From Alcaligenes pakistanensis (GTDB taxonomy: Bacteria > Pseudomonadota > Gammaproteobacteria > Burkholderiales > Burkholderiaceae_B), in contig NZ_BMZN01000001.1 of assembly GCF_014652815.1 (NCBI RefSeq), forward strand, positions 252,866 to 316,865: a DNA stretch of 64,000 bases, given 5' to 3'. Both the position numbers and the translations under genes were made by a program. Below are positions 27,247-37,337 of this stretch, piece by piece (position 1 is the stretch's first letter; each line of letters starts with the position of its first letter). A model generated the notes under the pieces. That model was not told the origin of the DNA. It did not search any database and was given only the letters and a program-made list of their open reading frames with translations.

Positions 27247-28845
27247 TCAGTCCTGCTCGCGGCTAGCCAGGTAGTCTTCGTAGTCACCGCGGTAATCGAT
27301 GAGGCGGCCTTCTGGCATCACTTCGATAATGCGCGTTGCCACGCCGGAGACGAACTCACGGTCATGGGACACAAAGATCAGGGTGCCTTCAAACTTTTCC
27401 AACGCCATCTGCAAGGATTCAATCGATTCCATGTCCAGATGGTTGGTCGGTTCATCCAGCAGCATGACGTTGTGACGGCCCAGCATCAAACGCGAGAAGG
27501 TCATGCGGTTTTTCTCACCGCCCGACAGCACTTGAACCGGTTTGATAATGTCGTCAGCCGAGAACAACATACGCCCCAGCACCGAGCGCAAAGACTGATC
27601 GTCGTCGCCCGTCTGACGGAAGCGGCTGACCCAATCAAAGACATTGTCTTCGGTGTCAAATTCGTTCGACACGTCCTGGGCCATATAGCCGATGTCCGCA
27701 TTTTCGGACCACACGACCGAACCACTGTCAGGAGCCAGATTACCCGCCAGCAGACGCAGCAAGGTGGTCTTACCCACACCGTTGGCACCCACAATCGCAA
27801 TTTTGTCGCCCGCTTCGATCATGGTCGAGAAGTTGCGAATAATGGGCTTATCGTAGGACTTGCTCAAGCCTTCAATAGTCACTGCCAAGCGATGCAGCAC
27901 TTTTTTCTGCTCGAAGCGGATAAAAGGGTTTTGACGCGAGGAAGGCTTGACTTCGATGGTGTCCGCTTTCAGGCGACCGATCTGTTTCAGACGCGACGTA
28001 GCCTGACGAGACTTGGACTTGTTGGCGGCAAAACGACGCACAAAGTCCTGCAGCTCACCAATACGATCTTTCGCTTTGGAGTTGGCGGCCACGACACGTT
28101 CGCGCGACTGCACCGAGGCCAGCATGTAATCGTCGTAGTTGCCGGGATAAACGCGCAGCTCGCCATAGTCCAGGTCAGCCATGTGGGTGCAAACCTGATT
28201 CAGGAAGTGGCGATCGTGACTGATGATGATCATGGTGCTCTGGTAACGGTTGAGCACATCCTCCAGCCAACGAATGGTATTGATATCCAGGTTGTTGGTG
28301 GGTTCGTCCAGCAGCAAGATATCAGGATTGGAGAACAGGGCCTGCGCCAGCAGCACACGCAGCTTCCAGCCGGGAGCCACTTCGCTCATGGGTAACTGGT
28401 GCTGTTCGACCGGAATTTCCAGGCCCATCAGCATTTCACCGGCACGGCTTTCAGCGGTATAGCCGTCATATTCGGCAAAACGGGCTTCCAGGTCGGCAGC
28501 CCTCATGTAGTCTTCTTCGGTGGCTTCCGGGTTGTCGTAGATGGCATCACGCTCTTGCATGGTGCTCCACATTTCAGTGTGGCCCATCAGAACGACATCC
28601 AATACACGCAGGTCTTCAAAAGCAAACTGGTCTTGACGCAGCTTGCCCAAACGCACGCCTGGGTCCAGCGATACATTACCCCCGCTTGGCTCCAGGTCGC
28701 CGCCAATGATTTTCATGAAGGTCGACTTGCCCGAGCCGTTAGCACCAATCAGGCCATAGCGGTTGCCTCCGCCCAGTTTGACACTGACGTTTTCAAATAA
28801 AGGCTTGGCACCAAACTGGATCGTTAAATTAGCGGTGGAGATCAC
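27247..28845 (-). CDS. ybiT: ABC-F family ATPase YbiT
   Basis: Ribosome-associated duplicated ATPase without membrane domains. 532 residues: first ATP site GANGSGKS at 34-41 and [11 protein letters not shown], second site [17 protein letters not shown] and [10 protein letters not shown]. The first signature motif is degenerate ([10 protein letters not shown]). The inter-domain linker with [21 protein letters not shown] matches YbiT rather than EttA or Uup. Known ABC-F proteins bind the E site and modulate peptidyl transfer. The next gene, yigZ, starts eight bases after the stop. Confidence 0.93.
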   Translation of the reverse strand: MISTANLTIQFGAKPLFENVSVKLGGGNRYGLIGANGSGKSTFMKIIGGDLEPSGGNVSLDPGVRLGKLRQDQFAFEDLRVLDVVLMGHTEMWSTMQERDAIYDNPEATEEDYMRAADLEARFAEYDGYTAESRAGEMLMGLEIPVEQHQLPMSEVAPGWKLRVLLAQALFSNPDILLLDEPTNNLDINTIRWLEDVLNRYQSTMIIISHDRHFLNQVCTHMADLDYGELRVYPGNYDDYMLASVQSRERVVAANSKAKDRIGELQDFVRRFAANKSKSRQATSRLKQIGRLKADTIEVKPSSRQNPFIRFEQKKVLHRLAVTIEGLSKSYDKPIIRNFSTMIEAGDKIAIVGANGVGKTTLLRLLAGNLAPDSGSVVWSENADIGYMAQDVSNEFDTEDNVFDWVSRFRQTGDDDQSLRSVLGRMLFSADDIIKPVQVLSGGEKNRMTFSRLMLGRHNVMLLDEPTNHLDMESIESLQMALEKFEGTLIFVSHDREFVSGVATRIIEVMPEGRLIDYRGDYEDYLASREQD

Positions 28846-28908
28846 GTAAACGTACTTTGAAAAAGGTTGAGTTCAACCCACTAGTGTATCAAGCAGGCGC
28901 GAAATCCG

Positions 28909-29871
28909 TTAGTGTTCGTGTTCATCCAGCACCAGATAAGCCATACCGTCCTCGGTAGCCAGGCCCACCTCCTTGCCCACCGGCAGGCTCACCTTGACGT
29001 CCACATGCCCATACGGCAAGCCCGTCACCACAGGAACCTTGACGGTTTCACGCAACCACCGCACGACCGAATCCATGTCAAAACCGTTGTCGCTAGCCCC
29101 TGTTTTGTAAGCGGTGAAACGCCCCAAAACCACAGCCATTTGACGATTCAGCACGCCAGCATGCCAAAGTTGCGTCAACATGCGCTCGACCCGGTAGGGT
29201 GCTTCACCCACATCTTCCAGGAACAAGATGCCGCCATCGATCTGGGGAAAGTACGGCGTACCCAGCAAGGAGCAGACCATGGCCAGATTGCCACCCCACA
29301 ACACACCGTGACCATCTACCGCGTCCGAGTCTTCAGACTCGAAGCTGAACAACTCCAACTCGCCACGCATCAATTCGCCAAACAGCTCAGTCGTCAGCTC
29401 ATCGGTTTGATCACCGCCAAAATCAGCAATCGCGGTGGGGCCGGTATAGCTGATCGCTCCCGTTTGCGCCAATAACGCCAAATTGAACGCCGTAAAATCC
29501 GACATGCCCACAAAGCGCTTGCCGCTGTCCGCCACTGCGCGCCAGTCGATTTGCCCCAACAGGCGGCTCAAGCCATAGCCGCCACGTGTGGCCATCACAA
29601 TGGGCTGGGGCTGCTGCAAGGAACGCTGCAAAGCGCCCAGACGCTGCTCATCCGTTCCGGCAAAGCGCTCGTGCACGGCCAGGGCGTCCGGATCAATATC
29701 CACGGCAAAACCCAGCTCGCTCAGGCGCTGACGGGCCAGTTCCAAGCGTTGAGGTTCCAACAATTGTCCGGAAGGCGAAAACAGATAAATACCCGAACTG
29801 TCCTGCTGCCCACAATGGCATTCGCCATGTTCGTGATGATGGTGGTGATGGTCGTGCTCGGGGCTGCTCAT
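28909..29871 (-). CDS. ldcA: LD-carboxypeptidase (S66), histidine-rich N-terminus
   Basis: Cytosolic enzyme that removes the terminal D-alanine from murein tetrapeptides during peptidoglycan recycling. The S66 fold is complete. ATRGGYGLSRLL and the nucleophile Ser124 in GMSDFTAF are present, and LFLEDVGEAPYRVERML holds the catalytic Glu. GLPYGHV holds the catalytic His. Before the fold is a short tail with six consecutive histidines plus further His, Asp and Cys (residues 6-20, HDHHHHHHEHGECHC), and the protein ends EHEH. This looks like a metal-binding decoration; the canonical enzyme has none. Length 320. Confidence 0.93.
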   Translation of the reverse strand: MSSPEHDHHHHHHEHGECHCGQQDSSGIYLFSPSGQLLEPQRLELARQRLSELGFAVDIDPDALAVHERFAGTDEQRLGALQRSLQQPQPIVMATRGGYGLSRLLGQIDWRAVADSGKRFVGMSDFTAFNLALLAQTGAISYTGPTAIADFGGDQTDELTTELFGELMRGELELFSFESEDSDAVDGHGVLWGGNLAMVCSLLGTPYFPQIDGGILFLEDVGEAPYRVERMLTQLWHAGVLNRQMAVVLGRFTAYKTGASDNGFDMDSVVRWLRETVKVPVVTGLPYGHVDVKVSLPVGKEVGLATEDGMAYLVLDEHEH

Positions 29872-29910
29872 GATGAACCTTGAAAAGAAAGTGCTGTTAT
29901 TTTAGCGAGA

Positions 29911-30480
29911 CTACGGGGCCCCATCCAGCGGGGATTGATCAGACGGGACAGATTCAGCCTGTTTTTGCAATTTCTTTTGTTCGCGCCGCTCACGAAAGAA
30001 ATCACGCAAGGCCTGGGCGGCGTCCTCAGCCATCAAACCACCCGACACACGCGTGTGGTGATTCAAGGTTGGATGCAGATGCAGTGACTCCACGCTGCCG
30101 CACACACCCGTTTTGGGATCTGCGGCCGCCCAAACCACCCGCGACAGGCGAGCATGCAACAAAGCGCCCAGACACATCATGCAGGGCTCTAAGGTCACGA
30201 ACAAACTGGCACCAGGCAGACGGTAATTACCCACTTTACGTGTGGCCGCCCGCAACGCCACGATCTCTGCATGCTGGGTTGGATCGTGATCGCAAACCGT
30301 GCGATTCGCCCCGACGGACAAGAGTCGCCCATCCGCCCCCAATAAGACGGCGCCTACCGGCACTTCCCCCATTTGCGCAGCACATTGAGCCTGCTCCAGG
30401 GCTAAAACCATAGCCTGAGCATCACTCAAAACGTCACCTTCTGTCTGCGGTGGTAAGCTAGTTGGCATCGTTAAATCCAT
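29911..30480 (-). CDS. tadA: tRNA-specific adenosine-34 deaminase TadA
   Basis: Converts A34 to inosine in tRNA-Arg(ACG). Zinc site and catalytic glutamate appear as HAE ([13 protein letters not shown]) and PCMMCLGA. Typical [11 protein letters not shown] and [27 protein letters not shown] follow. The ATG at 30480 gives 189 residues; a TTG at 30492 is also possible. The C-terminal tail ([20 protein letters not shown]) is longer than in E. coli. Divergent from the ABC exporter genes, leaving about 50 bases for both promoters. Confidence 0.94.
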   Translation of the reverse strand: MDLTMPTSLPPQTEGDVLSDAQAMVLALEQAQCAAQMGEVPVGAVLLGADGRLLSVGANRTVCDHDPTQHAEIVALRAATRKVGNYRLPGASLFVTLEPCMMCLGALLHARLSRVVWAAADPKTGVCGSVESLHLHPTLNHHTRVSGGLMAEDAAQALRDFFRERREQKKLQKQAESVPSDQSPLDGAP

Positions 30481-30529
30481 TGCGTTATTCAAACCCTGTC
30501 AGCACAGCAAAAGGGTAATTTTACTGCCT

Positions 30530-31474
30530 ATGCAGAACACTCCTGATTCCCACGCTATTTTGCGTGTTCGAGGCCTGAGCAAGCAATACGCAAACGGCCA
30601 TCATGCCTTGCATTCTCTGGACCTGGACATTTGGCAAGGCGAAATCTTTGCCTTGCTGGGCTCCAATGGAGCAGGCAAAACCACCTTGATCAGCATTATC
30701 TGCGGCTTAGTCAATCGCAGCAGCGGCACTGTCCTGGTCGATGGAGCAGACAATGTCACGGACTACAAGCGTGCCCGCCAGAAAATTGGTTTGGTGCCGC
30801 AAGAGCTAAGCGCGGACTCGTTTGAAACGGTCTGGAATACCGTCAGCTTCAGCCGTGGCCTGTTTGGCAAAGCGCCCCACCCCGAACTGATCGAGCAAAT
30901 TCTAAAGGATCTGTCGCTTTGGGATAAAAAAGACAGCCCCTTGATTACGCTGTCCGGCGGCATGAAACGCCGCGTGCTGATCGCCAAAGCACTCTCGCAC
31001 GAGCCTGAGATCCTGTTTCTGGACGAGCCAACCGCCGGCGTGGACGTGGCCTTGCGCCAAGGCATGTGGGCGTTGGTTAAACGTCTGCGCAAGCAAGGCG
31101 TGACAATTATTTTGACCACGCACTATATCGAAGAAGCTCAGGAAATGGCCGACCGCATTGGCTTTATCAATAAAGGGTCGCTGCAGCTGGTCGAGACCAA
31201 AGATAATCTGATGCGCCGACTGGGCGGTAAAACGTTGAACCTCAGTCTGGCCGAGCCTTTGAGCACCCTACCCGCCCCACTGGATCAGATGGGGCTGCAA
31301 ACGGCGGCGGACGGTATGAGCCTGCTCTACCCCTTGAACAATCGCGATCAAGAGCATGATTTAAGCGCCTTGCTGTCCGCTATCGGTCAGGCGGGCCTCA
31401 CAATTACTGATATTCATACCCGCGAGCGCAGCCTGGAAGATATTTACGTTGAATTTGTAGGGGCACAGTCATGA
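30530..31474 (+). CDS. ABC exporter ATP-binding protein (YadG-like)
   Basis: Nucleotide-binding subunit of an ABC-2 type exporter. Walker A GSNGAGKT at residues 44-51, LSGGMKRR signature, Walker [14 protein letters not shown] and the switch histidine in TTHYIEEA. Length 314. The C-terminal extension after the ATPase is typical of the CcmA/YadG branch (COG1131). Its stop overlaps the start of the permease gene (ATGA). The substrate is unknown. Confidence 0.93.
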   Translation: MQNTPDSHAILRVRGLSKQYANGHHALHSLDLDIWQGEIFALLGSNGAGKTTLISIICGLVNRSSGTVLVDGADNVTDYKRARQKIGLVPQELSADSFETVWNTVSFSRGLFGKAPHPELIEQILKDLSLWDKKDSPLITLSGGMKRRVLIAKALSHEPEILFLDEPTAGVDVALRQGMWALVKRLRKQGVTIILTTHYIEEAQEMADRIGFINKGSLQLVETKDNLMRRLGGKTLNLSLAEPLSTLPAPLDQMGLQTAADGMSLLYPLNNRDQEHDLSALLSAIGQAGLTITDIHTRERSLEDIYVEFVGAQS

Positions 31475-32232
31475 ACTGGTATGCCATCCTGGCTATTTAC
31501 CGCTACGAAATGTCGCGCACCCGACGCACGCTGCTGCAAAGCATTGTGGCACCGGTCATCTCTACCGCTTTGTATTTTGTCGTGTTTGGTGCGGCCATCG
31601 GCCATCGTATCAGCGAGATAGGCGGTGTGCCTTACGGGGCTTTCATCGTGCCTGGGCTGACCATGCTATCGGTACTCACTCACAGCGTCTCCAACGCGGC
31701 ATTTGGGATTTATTTTCCGCGCTTTACCCGCAATATCTACGAGATTCTGTCTGCACCGATCTCGCACTTTGAAGTGACCCTGGCCTTTGTAGGGGCAGCG
31801 GCGACCAAATCGTTGTTTCTTGCAGCCATTATCCTGATCACAGCACGGCTCTTTGTGCCTTATGACATTGCCCATCCTATCTGGATGCTGTGCTTCTTGA
31901 CGCTGACTGCCCTGACCTTCAGCCTCTTGGGTTTCATTATTGGCATCTGGGCCGATAACTTTGAGAAGCTGCAGTTTGTGCCCATGCTGATTCTTACCCC
32001 GCTCACCTTTTTGGGTGGCACGTTCTACTCCATCGATATGCTGCCGGAGTTCTGGCAAAAGCTGACCTTATTGAACCCAGTGCTGTACCTGATCAGTGGC
32101 TTTCGCTGGAGCTTCTTTGATCTGGGCGATGTGAATGTGTGGCTGAGTCTAGGGATGACGCTGCTGTTCTTAAGCCTGTTTTTAGGCGTGGCAGGCTGGA
32201 TCTTCAAAACGGGATATAGGCTGCGTCCGTAA
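31471..32232 (+). CDS. ABC-2 type exporter permease (YadH-like)
   Basis: Inner membrane subunit, 253 residues, six predicted membrane segments. The ABC-2 motif region [23 protein letters not shown] before the last helix is diagnostic. Translationally coupled to the ATPase by a four-base overlap. The two form a complete homodimeric exporter of the YadGH type with unknown substrate. Confidence 0.93.
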   Translation: MNWYAILAIYRYEMSRTRRTLLQSIVAPVISTALYFVVFGAAIGHRISEIGGVPYGAFIVPGLTMLSVLTHSVSNAAFGIYFPRFTRNIYEILSAPISHFEVTLAFVGAAATKSLFLAAIILITARLFVPYDIAHPIWMLCFLTLTALTFSLLGFIIGIWADNFEKLQFVPMLILTPLTFLGGTFYSIDMLPEFWQKLTLLNPVLYLISGFRWSFFDLGDVNVWLSLGMTLLFLSLFLGVAGWIFKTGYRLRP

Positions 32233-32235
32233 ATA

Positions 32236-32266
32236 AAAAAGGCCGGATATTTCCGGCCTTTCTTTT
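32236..32266. terminator. Terminator after the ABC exporter genes
   Basis: AAAGGCCGGA-TATT-TCCGGCCTTT hairpin immediately after the permease stop, with A6 before and TTCTTTT after; usable in both directions between convergent genes. Confidence 0.85.
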
Positions 32267-32362
32267 AAAGCAGACAATACCTGCGACAGCGTGATGCTCC
32301 CGATTGCGTCCCTAAGGTCTATTGCCTAGCGCATACGGCTCACAGTTAGCAAACAATGGAAT

Positions 32363-32887
32363 TCAATCCGGGCGTACTGGGCAATCCATAAAGCTGGCCT
32401 GATCGCCATACTGACGCAGCTTTGCTTCAAGCACCGGGGCAGGCACACCTTCAATAGGCTTATAGCCCAGGCGCTCCCAATAACCCACTGCCGGACCCAA
32501 AGACACTAGGCTGCAACGACGCAAGCCACGTTGCCAGGCATAGCGACGACCTGCTCGCAATAAAGCTCCGGCCACGCCTCGCCCTTGCGCACGACGCATC
32601 ACCGCGCAGTCATGAATAAACCATTGATCCGCAGGCGCAGGCAGGCTGTTCAAGGGATCGCCTAGCGACGGTGGCAAAAGTCCCGCCCAGGGATAGGACA
32701 CCAAATAACCTTGCAATGAATTATCGGCATCACGAGCCACCCAGCAACTATCGGGCGCCAGATCCAGACGATTCTGATAAAAGCTGCGGTCTTCCAGAAT
32801 ATCTGCGTCGTACACATCAGCCTGTACGTCCAGTACCTGGCCCAGATCGTGCACACGCATTAATTCAATTCGTAAAGTCATAGCCAT
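32363..32887 (-). CDS. GNAT-family N-acetyltransferase
   Basis: Acetyl-CoA-dependent acyltransferase of about 175 residues. The acetyl-CoA motif A is seen in VMRRAQGRGVAGALLRAGRRYAWQRGLRRCSLVSLG, and the closing YWERLGYKPIEG is motif B. The N-terminal ELMRVHDLGQVLDVQADVY is like spermidine/ribosomal protein acetyltransferases, but the substrate cannot be named. The start is uncertain: ATGs at 32887 and 32881 and a GTG at 32911, none with a strong ribosome site. Confidence 0.85.
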   Translation of the reverse strand: MAMTLRIELMRVHDLGQVLDVQADVYDADILEDRSFYQNRLDLAPDSCWVARDADNSLQGYLVSYPWAGLLPPSLGDPLNSLPAPADQWFIHDCAVMRRAQGRGVAGALLRAGRRYAWQRGLRRCSLVSLGPAVGYWERLGYKPIEGVPAPVLEAKLRQYGDQASFMDCPVRPD

Positions 32888-32928
32888 TACACGATGGCCT
32901 GACAAGGCCACCGTGCCGTTTCACTCAT

Positions 32929-33414
32929 CTAGTCGCGGAAATTATCGTACTGCAAAGGCAATTCCACTTCGGTCTGTTTCAACAGAGCAATGGCAGCCTG
33001 CAAATCATCGCGCTTCTTACCCGTAATACGCAGCTTTTCGCCCTGGATTTGCGTCTCTACTTTCAGCTTGGCGTTTTTGATGGCAGCAATCAATTTCTTG
33101 GAGGTAGGCTGATCCAGGCCCTGGCGCACTTTAACCTTTTGGCGAGCGCCGGCCACATTCTCCATGACCTTTTCAGTATCTAGGCAGCGCACATCAATGC
33201 CACGAGCAGCAATGCGGCCACGCAGAATCTGCATCATTTGCTCTAGCTGAAACACGCTGGGAGCCGATTGCAAAATGGTGTTCTCGTCTTCAAGTTCAAA
33301 TTTGGCATCCGTACCTTTAAAGTCAAAACGGGTGCTCAGCTCGCGGCTGGCCTGTTCGACCGCATTACGCAGTTCGTGGGTGTTGACCTCGGATACAACG
33401 TCAAAAGATGGCAT
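32929..33414 (-). CDS. yajQ: YajQ family nucleotide-binding protein
   Basis: Cytosolic protein of 161 residues with the complete UPF0234 pattern: MPSFDVVSEVNTHELRNAVEQ, STRFDFKGTDA, and KKRDDLQAAIALL...LPLQYDNFRD at the end. Members bind cyclic-di-GMP in Xanthomonas, where they act with a LysR protein. Whether that holds here is not shown. It follows the acyl-CoA synthetase gene on the same strand after 74 bases. Confidence 0.94.
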   Translation of the reverse strand: MPSFDVVSEVNTHELRNAVEQASRELSTRFDFKGTDAKFELEDENTILQSAPSVFQLEQMMQILRGRIAARGIDVRCLDTEKVMENVAGARQKVKVRQGLDQPTSKKLIAAIKNAKLKVETQIQGEKLRITGKKRDDLQAAIALLKQTEVELPLQYDNFRD

Positions 33415-33488
33415 TCCTAACCGTCCTGTACCTTAAGTGCAGACAGGCCGCCTAAAGCGACCTGTGTGCTTTTTAGAAAACGCTACGT

Positions 33489-35141
33489 TCAGTCTGAAGC
33501 GGCTTGCTTGGCCTGCTGACGCAGTGCGAATTTCTGTATTTTACCTGTTGCCGTTTTAGGCAACTCCATAAAACTGAAATGTCGCGGTATTTTAAAGCCA
33601 GCCAGGTACTGACGGCAATGCGCCCGCAACTCTTCAACCGTCACTTCGGCTCCAGGGCGCAGCTCTACGTAGACGTGTGGAGCTTCGCCCCAGCGCTCGT
33701 CAGGCTGGGCCACCACCGCCGCCGCCTGCACAGCAGGATGGCGGTACATGACATCTTCAATTTCGATAGAGGAAATATTCTCGCCCCCGGAAATGATAAT
33801 GTCCTTGCTGCGATCCTTGATACGCACGTAGCCATCGGGCTCACACACGGCCAGGTCACCCGTATGGAACCAGCCGCCGCCCAGGGACTCTTGCGTCGCC
33901 TTAGCGTTTTTCAAGTAGCCCTTCATGGTGATATTGCCGCGGAACATGATCTCGCCCATGGTCTCGCCATCGGCAGGCACGGGTTCCATGGTGTGCGGGT
34001 CCAGAACCTGTACGTCGCCTTGCAGGTGATAACGCACGCCTTGACGCGCATTGCGTTTGGCACGTTCCTGGATATCCAGCTCACTCCACGGCGCATGCTG
34101 CGCACAGACCGAGGCTGGGCCGTAGGTTTCTGTCAGGCCATAAACATGGGTCAGAGCAAAGCCCATGCGCTCCATGCCTTCAATCATGGTGGCCGGCGGT
34201 GCAGCCCCAGCGACCATGGCCGAGACACCCTTAGGCAGGCGCGACTTTAGCGCGTCGTCCGAATTGACCAGCAAGGAATGCACAATAGGTGCGCCACAGT
34301 AATGGGTGACGCCATAATCGACCATATTGTCCACCATGGCCTGGGCTTCCACCCTGCGCAAACAGACGTTCACGCCAGCGCGGGCTGCGACTACCCAAGG
34401 GAAAGTCCAACCATTGCAATGGAACATGGGCAGCGTCCACAAGTAGACCGCATGCTTGGGCATGTCCCATTCCAACACATTGGACAAAGCCCCCAGATAA
34501 GCACCGCGATGGTGATAGACCACGCCTTTAGGCTTGCCTGTCGTGCCACTGGTGTAATTCAGGGCAATCGCATCCCACTCGTTAGAGGGCAATTGCCAGT
34601 CGTAATTCGGATCCCCGCCATCCACAAATTCTTCGTAGGTTTGCGAACCCGCGCGCTCGGCACCCGCCTCAAAGTACGTGTCTACCACGTCAATAACCAG
34701 GATGGGCTCTATGCGTTCACGCAGGGTCAGCGCCTCTTTCATGACGGCGGCATACTCGGTGTCCACCAGCACCGCACGGGCCTCGCCGTGATCCAGCATA
34801 TAGGCAATGGTGCTGGCATCCAGACGGGTATTCAAGGTGTTCAGCACGGCACCGCACATGGGTACGCCAAAATGCGCCTGCACCATGGGAGGGGTATTGG
34901 GCAACATCACGGCCACGGTATCGCCTTTGCCAACCCCCGCCTTGGACAGCGCACTGCCCAACTGACGAGTACGGGCATAAAGCTGCGACCAGCTCATCTT
35001 GATTCCGTCTTGGGCGGGCCCATAAACCAGAGCCGGGTAGTCAGGGTAGACAAAAGCACTGCGCTCGATGAAATCCAGCGGGGACAAAACACGATAATTG
35101 GCGTCTGTCTGGGGCAAATCCTGATCGTAAATACTCACCAC
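33489..35141 (-). CDS. AMP-dependent acyl-CoA synthetase
   Basis: Activates a carboxylic acid to its CoA thioester with ATP. 550 residues; adenylation P-loop YTSGTTGKPKGVVYHHRG (about residues 195-212), VYGLTETYGPA, GWFHTGDLAV, DRSKDIIISGGENIS and the catalytic lysine in PKTATGKIQKFALR. The LWTLPMFHCNGWTFPWVVAARAG stretch resembles the medium-chain/DmdB-like group, so a short to medium-chain or aryl acid is likely. No beta-oxidation genes are nearby, which leaves the pathway open. Confidence 0.92.
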   Translation of the reverse strand: MVSIYDQDLPQTDANYRVLSPLDFIERSAFVYPDYPALVYGPAQDGIKMSWSQLYARTRQLGSALSKAGVGKGDTVAVMLPNTPPMVQAHFGVPMCGAVLNTLNTRLDASTIAYMLDHGEARAVLVDTEYAAVMKEALTLRERIEPILVIDVVDTYFEAGAERAGSQTYEEFVDGGDPNYDWQLPSNEWDAIALNYTSGTTGKPKGVVYHHRGAYLGALSNVLEWDMPKHAVYLWTLPMFHCNGWTFPWVVAARAGVNVCLRRVEAQAMVDNMVDYGVTHYCGAPIVHSLLVNSDDALKSRLPKGVSAMVAGAAPPATMIEGMERMGFALTHVYGLTETYGPASVCAQHAPWSELDIQERAKRNARQGVRYHLQGDVQVLDPHTMEPVPADGETMGEIMFRGNITMKGYLKNAKATQESLGGGWFHTGDLAVCEPDGYVRIKDRSKDIIISGGENISSIEIEDVMYRHPAVQAAAVVAQPDERWGEAPHVYVELRPGAEVTVEELRAHCRQYLAGFKIPRHFSFMELPKTATGKIQKFALRQQAKQAASD

Positions 35142-35340
35142 AAAGTCTCCAAAAAAGGGCGGGCTTACCGAAGTTCACGGCGTTCCGTCTGATAATTGCG
35201 CTCTTACATTAGCTGGCTACAGGCCTTTGGGCAAGGTCGCCTTTTCAACCGTAGAAGCGCATAATGACACGCTATCTAAGGTATATATCGCGATCGGCTG
35301 ACTGCTCGCTGACAGTTAGCCCCCTACCTGAAGGCCCTTC

Positions 35341-35727
35341 ATGCCCGTAGCCATGCTGTACATCGCCGCCGGTGGCGCCCTGGGCGCATTGGCACGCTGG
35401 TTCTTAAGCCAGGCCCTAAATACTCTGTTTCCTACCCTGCCCCCCGGTACTTTGCTGGCTAACTTAATTGGCGGCTATTTGATGGGTATTGCGATGGCCT
35501 ATTTCAGCGGTTTGGGCTTGGGTCACGAAGGCTGGCGTATGTTCGTGATGACCGGCTTTTTGGGTGGGCTTACCACCTTTTCCACCTTCTCCGCCGAAAT
35601 CATGACCCTGATGATGCAGCAGCGTTATCTGTGGGCGATGGGCGGCATTGCTATTCACGTTGTCGGTTCCCTGCTGATGCTGGGTCTGGGCATGGCCACA
35701 TGGGGTCTGTTTCGAGGGCAAGCATGA
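35341..35727 (+). CDS. crcB: Fluoride channel CrcB/Fluc
   Basis: Dual-topology membrane protein that exports fluoride as a dimer. 128 residues, four membrane helices, [13 protein letters not shown] at the start, the conserved asparagine in [10 protein letters not shown] and the phenylalanine box in [17 protein letters not shown] lies six bases before the ATG. The upstream 200 bases were examined for a fluoride riboswitch and no convincing core was found. The stop codon overlaps the next gene (ATGA). Confidence 0.95.
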   Translation: MPVAMLYIAAGGALGALARWFLSQALNTLFPTLPPGTLLANLIGGYLMGIAMAYFSGLGLGHEGWRMFVMTGFLGGLTTFSTFSAEIMTLMMQQRYLWAMGGIAIHVVGSLLMLGLGMATWGLFRGQA

Positions 35728-36476
35728 TGAACGTGCATTTTCTTCAAGCCGGATCTCCGCCTCCGGATGTGGAGCAGCGTTTTGGCAATCAGAACGCCTG
35801 GTTCAAACGTGCTTTGCAGCCCTTGGAGGTGAATGTACGCACTTGGCGCGTGCATCAGGATACGGTCCTGCCCCCTCCCGATTCGCCTGACCCTGTCGTC
35901 ATCAGCGGTTCTTGGAGTATGGTCACCGAGCGCTTAGGCTGGAGCGAGAATCTGGCTGCCTGGATTCGAGAGCGCTATCAGACACAAATGCCGCTACTCG
36001 GTATCTGCTTTGGACATCAATTAATGGCCCACGCCTTGGGCGGCCAGGTTGATTACCACCCCAAGGGCAGCGAAGTCGGTTATCTGCCCATTCACTTATC
36101 CGAACAGGCGCGCGAGCATGATCTGCTGGCGGATCTGCCACAACAATTTCCCGCCCTGCTCACCCATCAGCAAAGCGTGCTGAGCTTGCCAGAGAATGTT
36201 CAAGTCCTGGGTAGCTCCGCCCACGATCCGCATCAAATCCTGCGTTACGGCCCCTCGCAATGGTCTATTCAGTTTCATCCCGAATTCTTTGCGGGTTTGC
36301 TGCGCTATTGTGTACTGCGCAAGGCCGAGTACTGGAAAACAAAAGGCATCAATCCGCAAACCTTAGCGGACCCCATTCAGGACACGCCCGATGCCCATCG
36401 CCTGCTCTGTAATTTCGTGCAGACTTACTCGCCCAGTGGCCCCAATGGGCGACGAAAAAACTCGCCAGGCGTTTGA
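35724..36476 (+). CDS. Class I glutamine amidotransferase-like protein
   Basis: GMP synthase-like GATase1 domain of 250 residues, stand-alone. Nucleophile Cys95 in [15 protein letters not shown], catalytic His185 and Glu187 in [11 protein letters not shown], so the triad is complete. Related proteins act as glutaminases or gamma-glutamyl hydrolases; the substrate is unknown. It is coupled to crcB by a four-base overlap and its last 52 bases overlap the end of the convergent AraC gene. Confidence 0.9.
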   Translation: MMNVHFLQAGSPPPDVEQRFGNQNAWFKRALQPLEVNVRTWRVHQDTVLPPPDSPDPVVISGSWSMVTERLGWSENLAAWIRERYQTQMPLLGICFGHQLMAHALGGQVDYHPKGSEVGYLPIHLSEQAREHDLLADLPQQFPALLTHQQSVLSLPENVQVLGSSAHDPHQILRYGPSQWSIQFHPEFFAGLLRYCVLRKAEYWKTKGINPQTLADPIQDTPDAHRLLCNFVQTYSPSGPNGRRKNSPGV

Positions 36477-37252
36477 CCCATTAAATCTCGGAAGGCAGCA
36501 ACAAAGGCGGACATACTTTCATAGCCGCACGCTAACGCCACATCGGTCACCCGTTCTTGGCGCTCCAATAAGGGCAAAGCACTCATGACTCGCAGGCGCT
36601 GACGCCACACCCGAAAGGTCAGCCCGGTTTGCTGTCGAAACAGACGACTCAAGGTCTTTTCTGACAAGCCCTGTTGCTCCGCCAGATCCTGCAAACTCCA
36701 GTCCCCCGCTGGCTGAGCCTGCAGTTGCTCGCAAACTTGCAACAAGCGCGGGTCCGACGGCCACGGCAGAATCAAGCCACTTTCAGGCGCGGCCAGTAAG
36801 CGATCCAGCAACACTTGTACCAGCCGCCCTTGCGCCCCTTCACGCTCGTATAACACAGGTAATAGGCTGAACTCCCGAATCAGCTCGCGCAGCAAACGGT
36901 CCACCACGACCACGCGGCAAACTTCTGGCGCTTGCGGCAGAGCACTGACATCAATATACAAGCTGCGGATCTGTGCATCAGGCGAGCTGCGCACCCCATG
37001 TTCGATACCCGCAGGCACCCACACCGCCTGCTGGGGCGGCGCCATAAATCGTCCCTTGGCCGTGCGCACCTCGATCACCCCCGTCAAGGCATAGGAAAAC
37101 TGCACCCAGGGATGCCGATGCGGGCGAGCAATCGCCTGATTAGGCAAGGTGCGCTCCTGGCCGTATAAAGGCCGGGGCAGATAGCGCAGCTGCTGCAAAC
37201 TCTCGGGAATGCGTTCGGCAGGCATCAGAATGTCCGTTTGTCGATAATCCAT
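36425..37252 (-). CDS. AraC-family transcriptional regulator with cupin domain
   Basis: 275 residues. N-terminal cupin sensor domain (HRHPWVQFSYALTGVIEVRT, about residues 45-90) and a C-terminal double helix-turn-helix (DWSLQDLAEQQGLSEKTLSRLFRQQTG and [31 protein letters not shown]). The combination is that of the YdeC/NimR group. It is divergent from the sodium/bile-acid family symporter with 85 bases between them, so it may control that gene. The effector is unknown. Confidence 0.91.
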   Translation of the reverse strand: MDYRQTDILMPAERIPESLQQLRYLPRPLYGQERTLPNQAIARPHRHPWVQFSYALTGVIEVRTAKGRFMAPPQQAVWVPAGIEHGVRSSPDAQIRSLYIDVSALPQAPEVCRVVVVDRLLRELIREFSLLPVLYEREGAQGRLVQVLLDRLLAAPESGLILPWPSDPRLLQVCEQLQAQPAGDWSLQDLAEQQGLSEKTLSRLFRQQTGLTFRVWRQRLRVMSALPLLERQERVTDVALACGYESMSAFVAAFRDLMGQTPGEFFRRPLGPLGE

Positions 37253-37337
37253 ATCCGTTTAGCGATAAACCCCCAAAAAGGTCTACGGTAAAGTGGTGCC
37301 TTTCATTACGCAAGCCTTTCAAGCCTAGAACAAACCC

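Noticed and set aside
35200-35340. Possible fluoride riboswitch before crcB
   Set aside because: Only short GGCAAGGTCGCC-like similarity; the conserved core and the pseudoknot could not be traced.
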